Positions 1 to 9,080 of a stretch of 34,077 nucleotides of DNA are shown here, piece by piece. The stretch spans positions 1 through 34,077 of the forward strand of contig CAINCE010000047.1 of NCBI GenBank assembly GCA_903846945.1, in the 5' to 3' direction. The translations under genes and the position numbers were made by a program. Within the stretch, counting starts at the first letter, position 1, and each line of letters starts with the position of its first letter. This stretch comes from an uncultured bacterium. Lineage in GTDB: Bacteria; Patescibacteriota; Minisyncoccia; Phycocordibacterales; PALSA-1337. The notes under the pieces were generated by a model, which saw only the letters and a program-made list of their open reading frames with translations, searched no databases and had not been told where the DNA came from.

Positions 1-483
1 AAAAAACCACTTATCAGGGCTTACCTTAGCCGTAAAATTGACAAATTTTAAGAATTATCAATATGTGGCTTAACATAGCCATGAATCATTCAAAATCTGC
101 TTATTACGGGACAAGTCTACTCTCGGCGCAGGAGACCTATTTACAAATCTTGATGTACCAAGATTTGCGAGAAATTTGCATAAATTTTGACGTAGTTGAG
201 CCATTCTACGCGATCAAAGTTGCAAAATATTGGTACATCAAGATTTCAAAAGTAGGGTTTTATCGGAAGGTCGTGTCCCCCCACCGCCACAGCCGTCGGA
301 CACACGAAATCCTATGAATTTTCCTCCACACCCATTACGATTGTCTACTCATCAATTTTCCCATGAATTTTTAGACTTTCATAATTGGATTTGGCAAAAA
401 ATCCCTGGAGGGCCGAAACCTCCCTCAACTCCTGACTCGAGATCTTCGAAGAATACTCGGCAGTTGACGACCTATCAGTCCCC

Positions 484-1587
484 CTACTTCCCCTCCTTCG
501 CCACCTTCTCTAGAACCGCCCTTTCTGCCCTCTCAGCATTCTTGTATTTCTCAATATCGTTGATATATTCCATGAATGCCGCAGATAACGGAACAGCGAT
601 CAGTGCTCCGAGAACGCCAGCCAATTTTGCCCCGATGACGAGAGCGAGAATAACGATGATAGGAGAAACGCCGACGATCTTTCTGACCACCAATGGATAG
701 AAAACCTGGCTTTCCAGCTGATAGATGATGAGGTACAAACAAAATAGCAAGATCCCGATAGCCAATCCACTATCTGTAAAAGCGAGGAGGATAGGTGGGA
801 TAGACGAAATGATAGGACCAAATACGGGGATGAGTTCCAACAATGCTGCTAGCAATGCGAACAGTAGTGGATGTGCGACGCCGACAGATTTTAACAATAT
901 GTAGACCAATATTCCCACCACGATACCTAGAATGATCTGCCCCTGCAACCATAGAGCGATCTTGCGCTGCGACCTCTTCCACAGATCGATGATGTAATCA
1001 TGGTGCTTAACTGGTGCGATAATCCGTAGGAAATCATCCACACCATCTTCCTTGACCGCCAAGTAAAATGAGAGCACAACTATCAAGATAAAACTGAGCA
1101 GACCACCAAATATCATGCCCGCAGTCTGGAATATATTGTCACTGGTACCGACGACCATAGACCTTAGCTGATTCACGATATCTGAGAGTGATAGTACATG
1201 CTCACCAAAACTATATGAGGAACCAATATTTATACCGATATTATTTATCGGGCTCCAGAGCTCTTGGAATGAAACTGTCTTAGGTAGTGATGCTAGGAAG
1301 TTCGTCGCATCAGAGACGATGAGTGGCATGAAAAATATAAATATTCCCGCCAATATCATAGCCAATACGATGTATATACCGATAACACTAACTATCCTAT
1401 GAATTTTTCGTCTCTTCAATCTGCGAACGAGTGGTTCGATAGTAGATGCCAGAACGACAGCCGCGACCATGACCACCACCACATCTGATAGATAGTACAG
1501 AGCGAACAGTAGGACGAGGACCAGGAAAAAGCGGATGATAGTACTGGTACTTACATTCACCTTGGTCATCGGGGTTGGTTCATGCAT
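484..1587 (-). CDS. AI-2E family transporter / PerM-like permease
   Basis: 367 aa ORF, multiple TM segments, C-terminal motif region (ALLELIPVFGPIISSIPPILLAF ... VVRKIVGVSPIIVILALVIGAKLAGVLGALIAVPLSAA) typical of the AI-2E_transport family. Confidence 0.9.
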   Translation of the reverse strand: MHEPTPMTKVNVSTSTIIRFFLVLVLLFALYYLSDVVVVMVAAVVLASTIEPLVRRLKRRKIHRIVSVIGIYIVLAMILAGIFIFFMPLIVSDATNFLASLPKTVSFQELWSPINNIGINIGSSYSFGEHVLSLSDIVNQLRSMVVGTSDNIFQTAGMIFGGLLSFILIVVLSFYLAVKEDGVDDFLRIIAPVKHHDYIIDLWKRSQRKIALWLQGQIILGIVVGILVYILLKSVGVAHPLLFALLAALLELIPVFGPIISSIPPILLAFTDSGLAIGILLFCLYLIIYQLESQVFYPLVVRKIVGVSPIIVILALVIGAKLAGVLGALIAVPLSAAFMEYINDIEKYKNAERAERAVLEKVAKEGK

Positions 1588-1657
1588 AGATATATTTAAA
1601 TTGGTTAGTAATCAATAGGTATCTCATTACAAGTCTATTATAGTGATACTCAACCAA

Positions 1658-2929
1658 TTAATCAAACTTGAAATACGGCTTGAAAACAGCTTCATCTTTG
1701 AATTTCCCGATGATAGCCAGATTGAGACCATTATTTACAAATATTTCCCGAGCTAGGTTCTGAATATCCGCCGCTGTGACTTTACTGATCTTTTCCATGA
1801 ACTCTTCCGGAGTATCTATTTTCTTCTTCAATATTTCTTGGAAACCACAATACTCCGCACGAGATTCTGAAGTCTCTAGTTCGAGCAATGTCGTACCAGA
1901 TATATAGTCTCTCACTTTCTTGAGCTCAGCCTCACCGACTATCTGATCTTTCAATAGTTTACACTGATTCAATATTTCCTTGATCGCCTCCTCAACACGG
2001 GCATTATCCACACCAGCAGAGATAGTGAGATCACCGTGATCTGTAGACGCATCATGGGATGCGCGAACATAGTAGCATATCCCCATCTCATCTCGGAGTT
2101 TACTGAATAGTCTAGAACTCATTCCCCCACCGAGGATAGTAGTGAGGACAGTCATGGCTGCCAACCTCTCATCAGATATGGGAAAAGTTCTCGTAGCGAT
2201 GACGAGGTGCGTCTGATCCGTTTCTTTAAATTTAGTTTTGACTGCCGGCTCCACCTGATTTTCGACGACCGCGAGCTTGGACTTCTTTTGACCAGCCACC
2301 GCCGTAGCGAAGGCTTTTTCTATCTTTTCAATTGTTTTCTTTTCGTCAAATGAGCCCGCGACCAGAACTGTCGTAGCGGAGCTTACATAATGGTCCTTTC
2401 TGTACTCTACGAAATCTTCACGGCCAAATGAGCGTATATTATCCTCAGTTCCCAAGACACTCCACCCCGCAGGCTGGTCACCGAACATGAGTTCGGACAA
2501 TACATCGTGAACATGTCGCTGTGGCAAGTCATTGTACATGCGGACTTCTTCGATGATCACACCCTTCTCTTTCTTGATCTCTGCTTCCTCGAAGAGCGGG
2601 TTCATATACATGTCAGATACAACATCGAGAGCTTCGTCCAGTCGTGTTGCAGCAACCTTGGCATAGTAACCAGTAAATTCTTGAGTAGTAAATGCATTAT
2701 AATGAGCACCGAGTGAATCTAGTTCCCGTGAGATATCACTAGCTTTCGGCCTCCTAGGTGTCCCCTTGAAGACCATATGCTCGAGAAAGTGCGAGATACC
2801 GTTCTGTTTCTTCGTCTCATATTTGGACCCAGCTTCGACCATGACCAGTACCGTGACAGAAGGATTGTCAGTCATGGGGACAGTGATCACTCGTAGTCCA
2901 CTCTTTAGGATGGTTTTATTGAATTTCAT
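1658..2929 (-). CDS. M16 family zinc metallopeptidase
   Basis: HFLEHM (HxxEH inverse zinc motif) with downstream EKGVIIEEVRMYND; start placed at MKFNKT rather than the upstream M. Confidence 0.93.
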   Translation of the reverse strand: MKFNKTILKSGLRVITVPMTDNPSVTVLVMVEAGSKYETKKQNGISHFLEHMVFKGTPRRPKASDISRELDSLGAHYNAFTTQEFTGYYAKVAATRLDEALDVVSDMYMNPLFEEAEIKKEKGVIIEEVRMYNDLPQRHVHDVLSELMFGDQPAGWSVLGTEDNIRSFGREDFVEYRKDHYVSSATTVLVAGSFDEKKTIEKIEKAFATAVAGQKKSKLAVVENQVEPAVKTKFKETDQTHLVIATRTFPISDERLAAMTVLTTILGGGMSSRLFSKLRDEMGICYYVRASHDASTDHGDLTISAGVDNARVEEAIKEILNQCKLLKDQIVGEAELKKVRDYISGTTLLELETSESRAEYCGFQEILKKKIDTPEEFMEKISKVTAADIQNLAREIFVNNGLNLAIIGKFKDEAVFKPYFKFD

Positions 2930-2970
2930 AATGTAAATGTACCACAAATACAGACTTTAAAGCTAACTCG

Positions 2971-3139
2971 TGCGAGACGACCTCATATACCTCTTAAATC
3001 CTGAGGACATTCCGTGAGCGATCTACCATTGCATTTTCCAAATGATGAGTGAAGCCTTGGAGCGAATCTTTTGTGAAAATGCCGGTAGATTGCGAATGGA
3101 GCCGCAGGGATGAAAAGAGGTGTATGAGGTTGTGTCGTA
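2971..3139 (+). ncRNA. candidate long-hairpin structured RNA (6S-like or MITE-like), unclassified
   Basis: Terminal stem 2971-2995/3115-3139, second stem 3008-3012+3018-3027 with 3084-3098, third stem GCATTTTC 3031-3038/GAAAATGC 3075-3082; G-U wobbles favour the + strand. Confidence 0.45.
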
Positions 3140-3141
3140 TG

Positions 3142-4527
3142 TTAAGATATCTTCCTCTTCAAATATTTAAGTAGTTCCCCTTCAGCCACCCTCTCCTGCT
3201 TACCAGAGTCACGATCACGAACAGTGACACCATTTCCCTTTTCAATAGTTTCGAAATCCACAGTGACACATAGCGGTGTACCGATCTCATCTTGGCGGCG
3301 ATAGCGTTTGCCGATATTACCGTTGTCATCATAGTCAGTCATAGGTATTTCAGTTTGGATAGTCTTGAATATCTCCTCCGCTTTCTTAATGAGTTCCGGC
3401 TTGTTGCGAAGAAGCGGAAATACAGCCACTTTGAATGGTGCGACACTAGGATGCAACTTTAGATACACCCTCTTCTCACCACCCATCTCATCTTCTGTGT
3501 ATGCGTCACAAAGTATCGCTAATACAGTTCTATCCAATCCGAACGAAGGTTCGATGACATGTGGTATAAACCTTTCCTTTGTTTCTTCGTCGTAGTATGA
3601 GAGATCGACTTTACTAAAGTCAGAATGCTGCTTTAGATCAAAATCCCCTCGATATGCGAGACCATAGAGCTCCTTCTTACCAAATGGAAAGTCATATTCA
3701 AAATCTATCGTGCGCTTCGAGTAGTGAGCGCGGTCAGCTTCAGGAACCTCGAGTTCATGAACTTTGGAAGCAGAGAGACCAACATCAGACATAAAACCTT
3801 TCATTTCACTTCTAAAATATTCGAAAGACTTCTCCCATTCACTAGGCTTTACGAAATACTCTATCTCGATCTGTTCGAATTCTCGTGAACGGAAGAGGAA
3901 ATCTCGAGGAGCTATCTCGTTTCTAAACGCCTTCCCTATCTGTGCCATACCGAACGGAAGTCTCGGATGCTGAGTATCTAGAATATTTTTGAAGTTAACG
4001 AACATTCCTTGTGCCGTCTCTGGTCGCAGATATGAGATAGAAGAGTCATCTTGGATAGCTCCAACATTGGTTTGGAACATCATGTTGAATTGGCGCACAT
4101 TTGACTCGTTCGAGGTGCCACAGGATTCACACTTCCAGTAAGATTTCGTCCCCGTATCTGCTGTAGGATTACCCGTGAGTCCCGAGCCATCATCTTTCGC
4201 GGATATCTTTTCGACTTGGTCCGCCCGGAATCGTTTCTTGCACTTCTTACACTCTACTAGTGGATCAGCGAAACCAGCAGCATGACCGCTCGCCTGCCAG
4301 ACCTTTTGGTTCATGAGGATAGCCGCATCGACTTCGTACATATCGTGACGATTGTCAGAAAATCTCCTAAACCATATATTCCTGATGTTTTTCTTGAGTT
4401 TTACTCCGAATGGTCCATAATCCCATGTTCCAGCTAGTCCCCCATATATCTCCGATCCCTGAAATATGAAACCCCGTCGCTTGCAAAGGGCGACTATAGA
4501 GTCCATTCTGTCTTCTTTTTTATTCAT
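3142..4527 (-). CDS. glyS: glycyl-tRNA synthetase (single-chain alpha2 type)
   Basis: 461 aa; GFIFQGSEIYGGLAGTWDYGPFG, class II motifs, RNEIAPRDFLFRSREFEQIEIEYF, EPSFGLDRTVLAIL. Confidence 0.97.
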   Translation of the reverse strand: MNKKEDRMDSIVALCKRRGFIFQGSEIYGGLAGTWDYGPFGVKLKKNIRNIWFRRFSDNRHDMYEVDAAILMNQKVWQASGHAAGFADPLVECKKCKKRFRADQVEKISAKDDGSGLTGNPTADTGTKSYWKCESCGTSNESNVRQFNMMFQTNVGAIQDDSSISYLRPETAQGMFVNFKNILDTQHPRLPFGMAQIGKAFRNEIAPRDFLFRSREFEQIEIEYFVKPSEWEKSFEYFRSEMKGFMSDVGLSASKVHELEVPEADRAHYSKRTIDFEYDFPFGKKELYGLAYRGDFDLKQHSDFSKVDLSYYDEETKERFIPHVIEPSFGLDRTVLAILCDAYTEDEMGGEKRVYLKLHPSVAPFKVAVFPLLRNKPELIKKAEEIFKTIQTEIPMTDYDDNGNIGKRYRRQDEIGTPLCVTVDFETIEKGNGVTVRDRDSGKQERVAEGELLKYLKRKIS

Positions 4528-4564
4528 TACAGTATTCTACACTTAAAAAGGTGCTTGTTACAAG

Positions 4565-6502
4565 CTACCTCACCACATTCCCATCACCGTCCTTGTAGCT
4601 CGGGTCAGTACTGAAACGGGTCGTCAGATTTCCTTGACTACTGGTCAGGGTGCTATTGGTAAATGAGTCTAGCCCGCTCAGAGTTGCTTCGTTGACGAGT
4701 GTTACCGCCTGACCGATCTGATTGATCGCGGGCACAAACGAGACCTGGAAAGCGACTTCCCTCCTACCTTGAGAATTCAAAGTGTAAGTCCCAATATTAC
4801 CTACCAGCCAGGTGACTTTGCCCGTATTCGTATCATAAGTTACATTCTCCGTACTCGGACTAACATTACCGAGCCATTTCACATATGCCGGGAGTATCGT
4901 AGTCACTTGACTGTTACCTATCGCGTTAGATGTGTTATCAACATCCCATATCACAGTATAGCTAGTGGTTTGTTCTGTCTTGGGCGGTACAGGACCAGTA
5001 TTCGTAAATGGTCCGACGGTGCGAACAACTTTTCCAGACAAGCTAACACTAGAAACAACACGGATATTACGAGAGACCGTCGCCGCCAGATTGCTAGAGA
5101 CATTGGTCTCCTGAGTTCTATTGGCCGAAACATTCGCAGAGATAGACACTTTCGGATTGACTAGTTGGCCTACAGATGAACCGAAGTTCTTTGGTGTGAT
5201 CCTGAATGAAACAGTTCCTTTCTCCCCCGCACCAACAGAAGCGAATTCCGTATTTGTCTGTTGATTCCAGAGGATCTGGTCGGACGCTGATTGGAATATT
5301 CCTTGTTGTGGCTGTACTGACATCTTGTCATAAGCAGTACCAGATATTTTGGCGGTTATAACCATATTTGAAACTGCCACAGGTAGATTGTTCTCCCATT
5401 GTATTTCGATCCTGTCATCCGCACCAAACTGACCGATATAGTCCGCACCTGGATTATCTCCATTTACCGACATAGATAGCGAGATAAATGGTTTCTGAAC
5501 GGTGATATCCTGCTCCACAGCTACATATTGAGTGCCGATATTTTTCAAATCAGTTGAACTTTGAGCACCAACAGCGAAGCGGAAAACTCTAGTATCATTG
5601 TTTTCTCCGGTGATCTTTCCATGTATCTTGATATCTCTACTAGCACCAGGTGGTATATCCCCTATCTTCCAAGTCGTATTGTCTGTCTGCGGCTTGATAT
5701 CAGATGATACAAATGTATAACCAAATGGGTATTGTGCCTTCATAACTATATTCTTCAATGTTTCCTGGGAGTTGGACTTCAGACTAATTTTCATATCGAA
5801 CTCCTGCCCAGAAGAAACTTCCTTGAATGTATCGACTGTGAGACCTATCGGCGAAGAATTGATGAGGACATCGTATGATTTGTTCTTGGTAAAGAGTGAG
5901 TTCGTTCCTTTCACTTTGTAAGTAACAGTCACGACGATGGATTTTTGCATATTTTCTTCACCGAACATGATCGCCTTTACAGTCTTGCCTGACGATCCTC
6001 CAGCTGACACATCACCTATGAGCTCACGGAAATTTTTCATTTCCTTGGTAGAGTCTATAGGGTCAGTAGTACCCGCAGGGAAATCCACTGACAAGTCTGC
6101 TGATTGTAGATCGACATTGTTATTGTTCGTAATGACGATATCAAAAGGTACGACCGTGCCACCAGGTATCGATACTGGGCCATTTACTTTGATGTCTATA
6201 TTGTTCGCGGATATGAGATTACCACCATTTAGAAATAGATACGCACCGAGACCGAGTGCTAGCACGCAAAATACCAGTGAACCAATCAATATCTTTTTCA
6301 GATATGACATTGAACGATCTTCATAATGCTGGTTCAGGACCGGTTCCTCTGTCACATCTTTTGGTTCATCCCAGTCAGTCTGGACTTCTGGAGTCGTGTC
6401 ATTATATCGAAGCTTTCGACGCGTTCGCACATCCGGAGAACTTCTAGAGTAGAGAGTCTTCTTCAATTCTTCTATAGAGTTGTTACTGTCAGAAGGGGGC
6501 AC
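4565..6502 (-). CDS. membrane-anchored surface protein with repeated Ig-like/DUF11-like beta domains
   Basis: 645 aa; single N-terminal TM (ILIGSLVFCVLALGLGAYLFL) followed by about 550 aa of beta-rich repeats (e.g. VPFDIVITNNNNVDLQSADLSVDFPAGT). Confidence 0.65.
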   Translation of the reverse strand: MPPSDSNNSIEELKKTLYSRSSPDVRTRRKLRYNDTTPEVQTDWDEPKDVTEEPVLNQHYEDRSMSYLKKILIGSLVFCVLALGLGAYLFLNGGNLISANNIDIKVNGPVSIPGGTVVPFDIVITNNNNVDLQSADLSVDFPAGTTDPIDSTKEMKNFRELIGDVSAGGSSGKTVKAIMFGEENMQKSIVVTVTYKVKGTNSLFTKNKSYDVLINSSPIGLTVDTFKEVSSGQEFDMKISLKSNSQETLKNIVMKAQYPFGYTFVSSDIKPQTDNTTWKIGDIPPGASRDIKIHGKITGENNDTRVFRFAVGAQSSTDLKNIGTQYVAVEQDITVQKPFISLSMSVNGDNPGADYIGQFGADDRIEIQWENNLPVAVSNMVITAKISGTAYDKMSVQPQQGIFQSASDQILWNQQTNTEFASVGAGEKGTVSFRITPKNFGSSVGQLVNPKVSISANVSANRTQETNVSSNLAATVSRNIRVVSSVSLSGKVVRTVGPFTNTGPVPPKTEQTTSYTVIWDVDNTSNAIGNSQVTTILPAYVKWLGNVSPSTENVTYDTNTGKVTWLVGNIGTYTLNSQGRREVAFQVSFVPAINQIGQAVTLVNEATLSGLDSFTNSTLTSSQGNLTTRFSTDPSYKDGDGNVVR

Positions 6503-6516
6503 TGGTATAGTTTACA

Positions 6517-7233
6517 TCATAACATCGACTCCTTCAATGCCTTATTTATATGTTGATTTAATATTGTCCTCTGACTACTGAGTGCCCGCAACAGTTCGGG
6601 TGTTATCTCTATTGATCTCAATCGGTCGGAAATTCCCGCCACTTCCCCTATATAGCCGAGTGCTGATAGCATCCTCGCGACGACCAGTGACTCCAGCGTT
6701 CGCATTTCTTCATCATTTAGTTTCTCATACATTGAAATGGTTCCATCATTTAGATTTTCTCGCATTGAAATGATGTCTTCATTCGGCTCGCCGAGCATTT
6801 TGATAGAACCACCAGCCATATCCACGATCAATCCTACAGTAAGATGACCCACCAAAAACTTCCAGCACTCAAAAACGATATCAAAGAGTTCCGGATGCGG
6901 TTCCTCGCCTTGTAGGAGTCTCCTCAATAGTAATGCGATACGCGCGATGAGCTCCTTGTGTTCAGATCTTAAATCATGAATCGTAAATCGTAAATCTTGT
7001 GACTCCCCATTCGCACTCGTCAGGCGCCAAAATTCCTTCCCCCTCACCAGTGAATAGGCGCCGAAGGAATACTCTTGCGTGTAATAGCGCAGTTTCGATT
7101 TCTCTAGGCGAATACCCTGAGCTGTCGCATAGATGAGACCAAAGTCACGAGTAAATATGGTCAAAACTCTTCCCGCATCAGCATATGGACGCGATCCTAC
7201 GATGAATCCTCTAGTTGTGTGGATGGAATGCAT
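6517..7233 (-). CDS. recO: DNA repair protein RecO
   Basis: N-terminal OB-fold signature TRGFIVGSRPYADAGRVLTIFTRDFGLIYATAQGIR. Confidence 0.88.
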   Translation of the reverse strand: MHSIHTTRGFIVGSRPYADAGRVLTIFTRDFGLIYATAQGIRLEKSKLRYYTQEYSFGAYSLVRGKEFWRLTSANGESQDLRFTIHDLRSEHKELIARIALLLRRLLQGEEPHPELFDIVFECWKFLVGHLTVGLIVDMAGGSIKMLGEPNEDIISMRENLNDGTISMYEKLNDEEMRTLESLVVARMLSALGYIGEVAGISDRLRSIEITPELLRALSSQRTILNQHINKALKESML

Positions 7234-7291
7234 GAATGCCGGTGCTATGTGACGCGAAGCGGATGCAACACTGATGAATATTTATGAAAAC

Positions 7292-7319
7292 TTGACGAAA
7301 TATGTAGGTATGCTATAGT
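7292..7319 (+). promoter_or_regulatory. sigma70-like promoter
   Basis: TTGACG (7292-7297), 16-bp spacer, TATAGT (7314-7319). Confidence 0.5.
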
Positions 7320-7320
7320 A

Positions 7321-7470
7321 ACACCAGATTTCTTTCCTTTCGATTTTTAAATTTCCGGCAAGGAACTTGTTCCGACTCCGAGTTCCGCGCCGTGAGCCTC
7401 AACGGGTCCCATAACCCTTGAGTTGTGGCACGCTTCGACGTATTCCTCCCGTCGTTGCGTGCCCTTTTTT
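7321..7470 (+). ncRNA. candidate three-hairpin small RNA, unclassified
   Basis: Promoter 7292-7319; hairpins GGC..GGAACT/AGTTCC..GCC (7357-7391) and CTCAAcGGGT/ACCCTTGAG (7398-7422); Rho-independent terminator 7427-7470; no plausible ORF. Confidence 0.55.
7427..7470 (+). terminator. Rho-independent terminator
   Basis: GGCACGC tt CGACG loop CGTCG tt GCGTGCC followed by CTTTTTT. Confidence 0.8.
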
Positions 7471-7499
7471 ATACTTGTATTTACCCTCCATGGCTACTC

Positions 7500-8225
7500 T
7501 CACCCCAAGAACACTCTCTCCAATATTCCTTTCTCTATGATCTCTTTTGGATCTCCTTCGGCATATATCTTTCCCTTATCCAATACATAAGCTCTCTTCG
7601 TGATCTCCAATAATGATTTTAGGTTATGCTCCACGACGAATATGGCAGTCTTCCTGCGCTCATTTATTTCACGAATCTTCTCGAAAACTTCTTTGACTAT
7701 CTTTGGAGCTAACCCCAATGATGGCTCATCGAGCAATAAGACCTTCGGATCCGGCATAAGTCCTCGGGCAATGGCGAGCATCTGCTGTTGACCGCCTGAC
7801 AATGTCCCCGACTTTGCCTTGAGTTTCCCCTTGAGGGCTGGAAATAGATCTAGAACATTTGCGATCCTCTCTTTTCTTTCAGCGGCACTCCTCACATTGA
7901 ATCCACCTATCTCCAGATTCTCGAGCACAGTTAGATGATGAAAGACTCTTCGTCCCTGTGGCACGAATGACACACCCCTTTCAACCACTTCATATGACAC
8001 AGGTTTAAATGGCTGCCCTTCCCAAAGCACCTGACCAGCATCTATCGGAGCGAGTCCAAATATCGCTTTCAGTATCGTCGACTTCCCCGCACCATTCGGC
8101 CCCATGAGTGCCACTATCTCTCCCTCGTCTATAGAAACTGACGCACCATCGAGTGCCTTAACGCCGCCGTAGTGGACATGGATGTTTTTAAGTTCAAGAA
8201 GGGTTTCGGTAGAAGTCGTGGTCAT
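7500..8225 (-). CDS. livF: branched-chain amino acid ABC transporter ATP-binding protein LivF-like
   Basis: Walker A GPNGAGKST, signature LSGGQQQMLAIARGL, Walker B VLLLDEPSLGLAP, LivF-type length of 241 aa. Confidence 0.95.
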   Translation of the reverse strand: MTTTSTETLLELKNIHVHYGGVKALDGASVSIDEGEIVALMGPNGAGKSTILKAIFGLAPIDAGQVLWEGQPFKPVSYEVVERGVSFVPQGRRVFHHLTVLENLEIGGFNVRSAAERKERIANVLDLFPALKGKLKAKSGTLSGGQQQMLAIARGLMPDPKVLLLDEPSLGLAPKIVKEVFEKIREINERRKTAIFVVEHNLKSLLEITKRAYVLDKGKIYAEGDPKEIIEKGILERVFLG

Positions 8226-8368
8226 GTAAGTAATGTTTGAAAGATAATTTTCGGCAACTTCACATTTTACATATTAATATGTAATAACATTAACATATTT
8301 TTGCCTTTCAATCCCCCAGATCGCTCCTGATTTCTTCACTCCACCTTCTCCCTATGTCCTCCTTGCAC

Positions 8369-8409
8369 ACCTAGTAAAGTTGACTAATATTTGGTCAACT
8401 TTACTAGGT
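8369..8409. repeat. 41-bp palindrome containing the 27-bp core (copy 1)
   Basis: ACCTAGTAAAGTTGAC taatatttg GTCAACTTTACTAGGT; 16-bp perfect arms. Confidence 0.9.
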
Positions 8410-8428
8410 ATAGGAAAAATGTTACTCC

Positions 8429-8449
8429 CTGCGCTGCCAGCGCAGTTTT
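8429..8449 (+). terminator. hairpin plus short T tract
   Basis: CTGCGCT gcc AGCGCAG TTTT. Confidence 0.45.
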
Positions 8450-8484
8450 AACATCTCCTCAATTCAATATCTCCCCACTATTCC

Positions 8485-8990
8485 TCATTCCCCTAACTTC
8501 ACAAATTTACCGTCTTTGAAGATGTGTCGTTCAGAAGCCGCCAGTCGTGTTCCATTCTCATCAAAACCTACATGACCAGAAACACCGTCGATATCAGATT
8601 CCTGAATCTTGGAATTCCATTGATCCTTCGGTGTACCCAGGAGGCTCTTCACAATAGTGATAGCATCGTAACCCCAATCTGCCCCAATCAGAGGATTGCT
8701 TCCAAACCGTGCAGAATACGATTGCTTAAACCCATCTGACGTCAAGTTCGGTAGATTAGTCGAGAGACAACCTTCAAATGTACTTGTACCTAGAGCCTTT
8801 ATGTAATCAGCTAATGCAAATATATTTGTGACCGCATCAGGATTTGATGCCAAGATCTTTGTTACTTCAGATCTAAAGTCCGTCACACCCGTAACCTTCG
8901 TCTCATTTACTAATCTACTTGGCGCAACTACTCCCTGTTTGAAATAGTCCGCATCAAAAAGGGAAAAATTCGCGTAGTTGAGCCATTATT
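8485..8990 (-). pseudogene. truncated LivK-like substrate-binding protein (C-terminal part only)
   Basis: 133 aa from a GTG start; the same frame extends upstream as WLNYANFSLFDADYFKQGVVAPSRLVNETKVTG, homologous-looking SBP sequence, but is cut by a TAA; no N-terminal lobe or signal segment. Confidence 0.75.
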
Positions 8991-9031
8991 TTCGGGGCGA
9001 CCTACCATACCATCCTCCCAGACTACCTCAG

Positions 9032-9058
9032 AAAGTTGACTAATATTTGGTCAACTTT
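9032..9058. promoter_or_regulatory. 27-bp palindrome (copy 2) overlapping a promoter; candidate operator
   Basis: AAAGTTGACTAATATTTGGTCAACTTT; contains -35 TTGACT (9036-9041), 17-bp spacer, -10 TATACT (9059-9064). Confidence 0.75.
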
Positions 9059-9080
9059 TATACTCTACAGGAAGGAGCTA

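Noticed and set aside
230-700. 156-aa + strand ORF (and 63-317)
   Set aside because: Overlaps the well-supported AI-2E gene on the other strand and is low-complexity; no family resemblance.
4769-5164. 131-aa + strand ORF
   Set aside because: Antisense to the 645-aa surface protein; composition follows the opposite frame.
191-8988. 15-mer CGTAGTTGAGCCATT shared at about 191 and about 8974
   Set aside because: A single 15-bp match in 34 kb is within chance expectation and the flanks differ.
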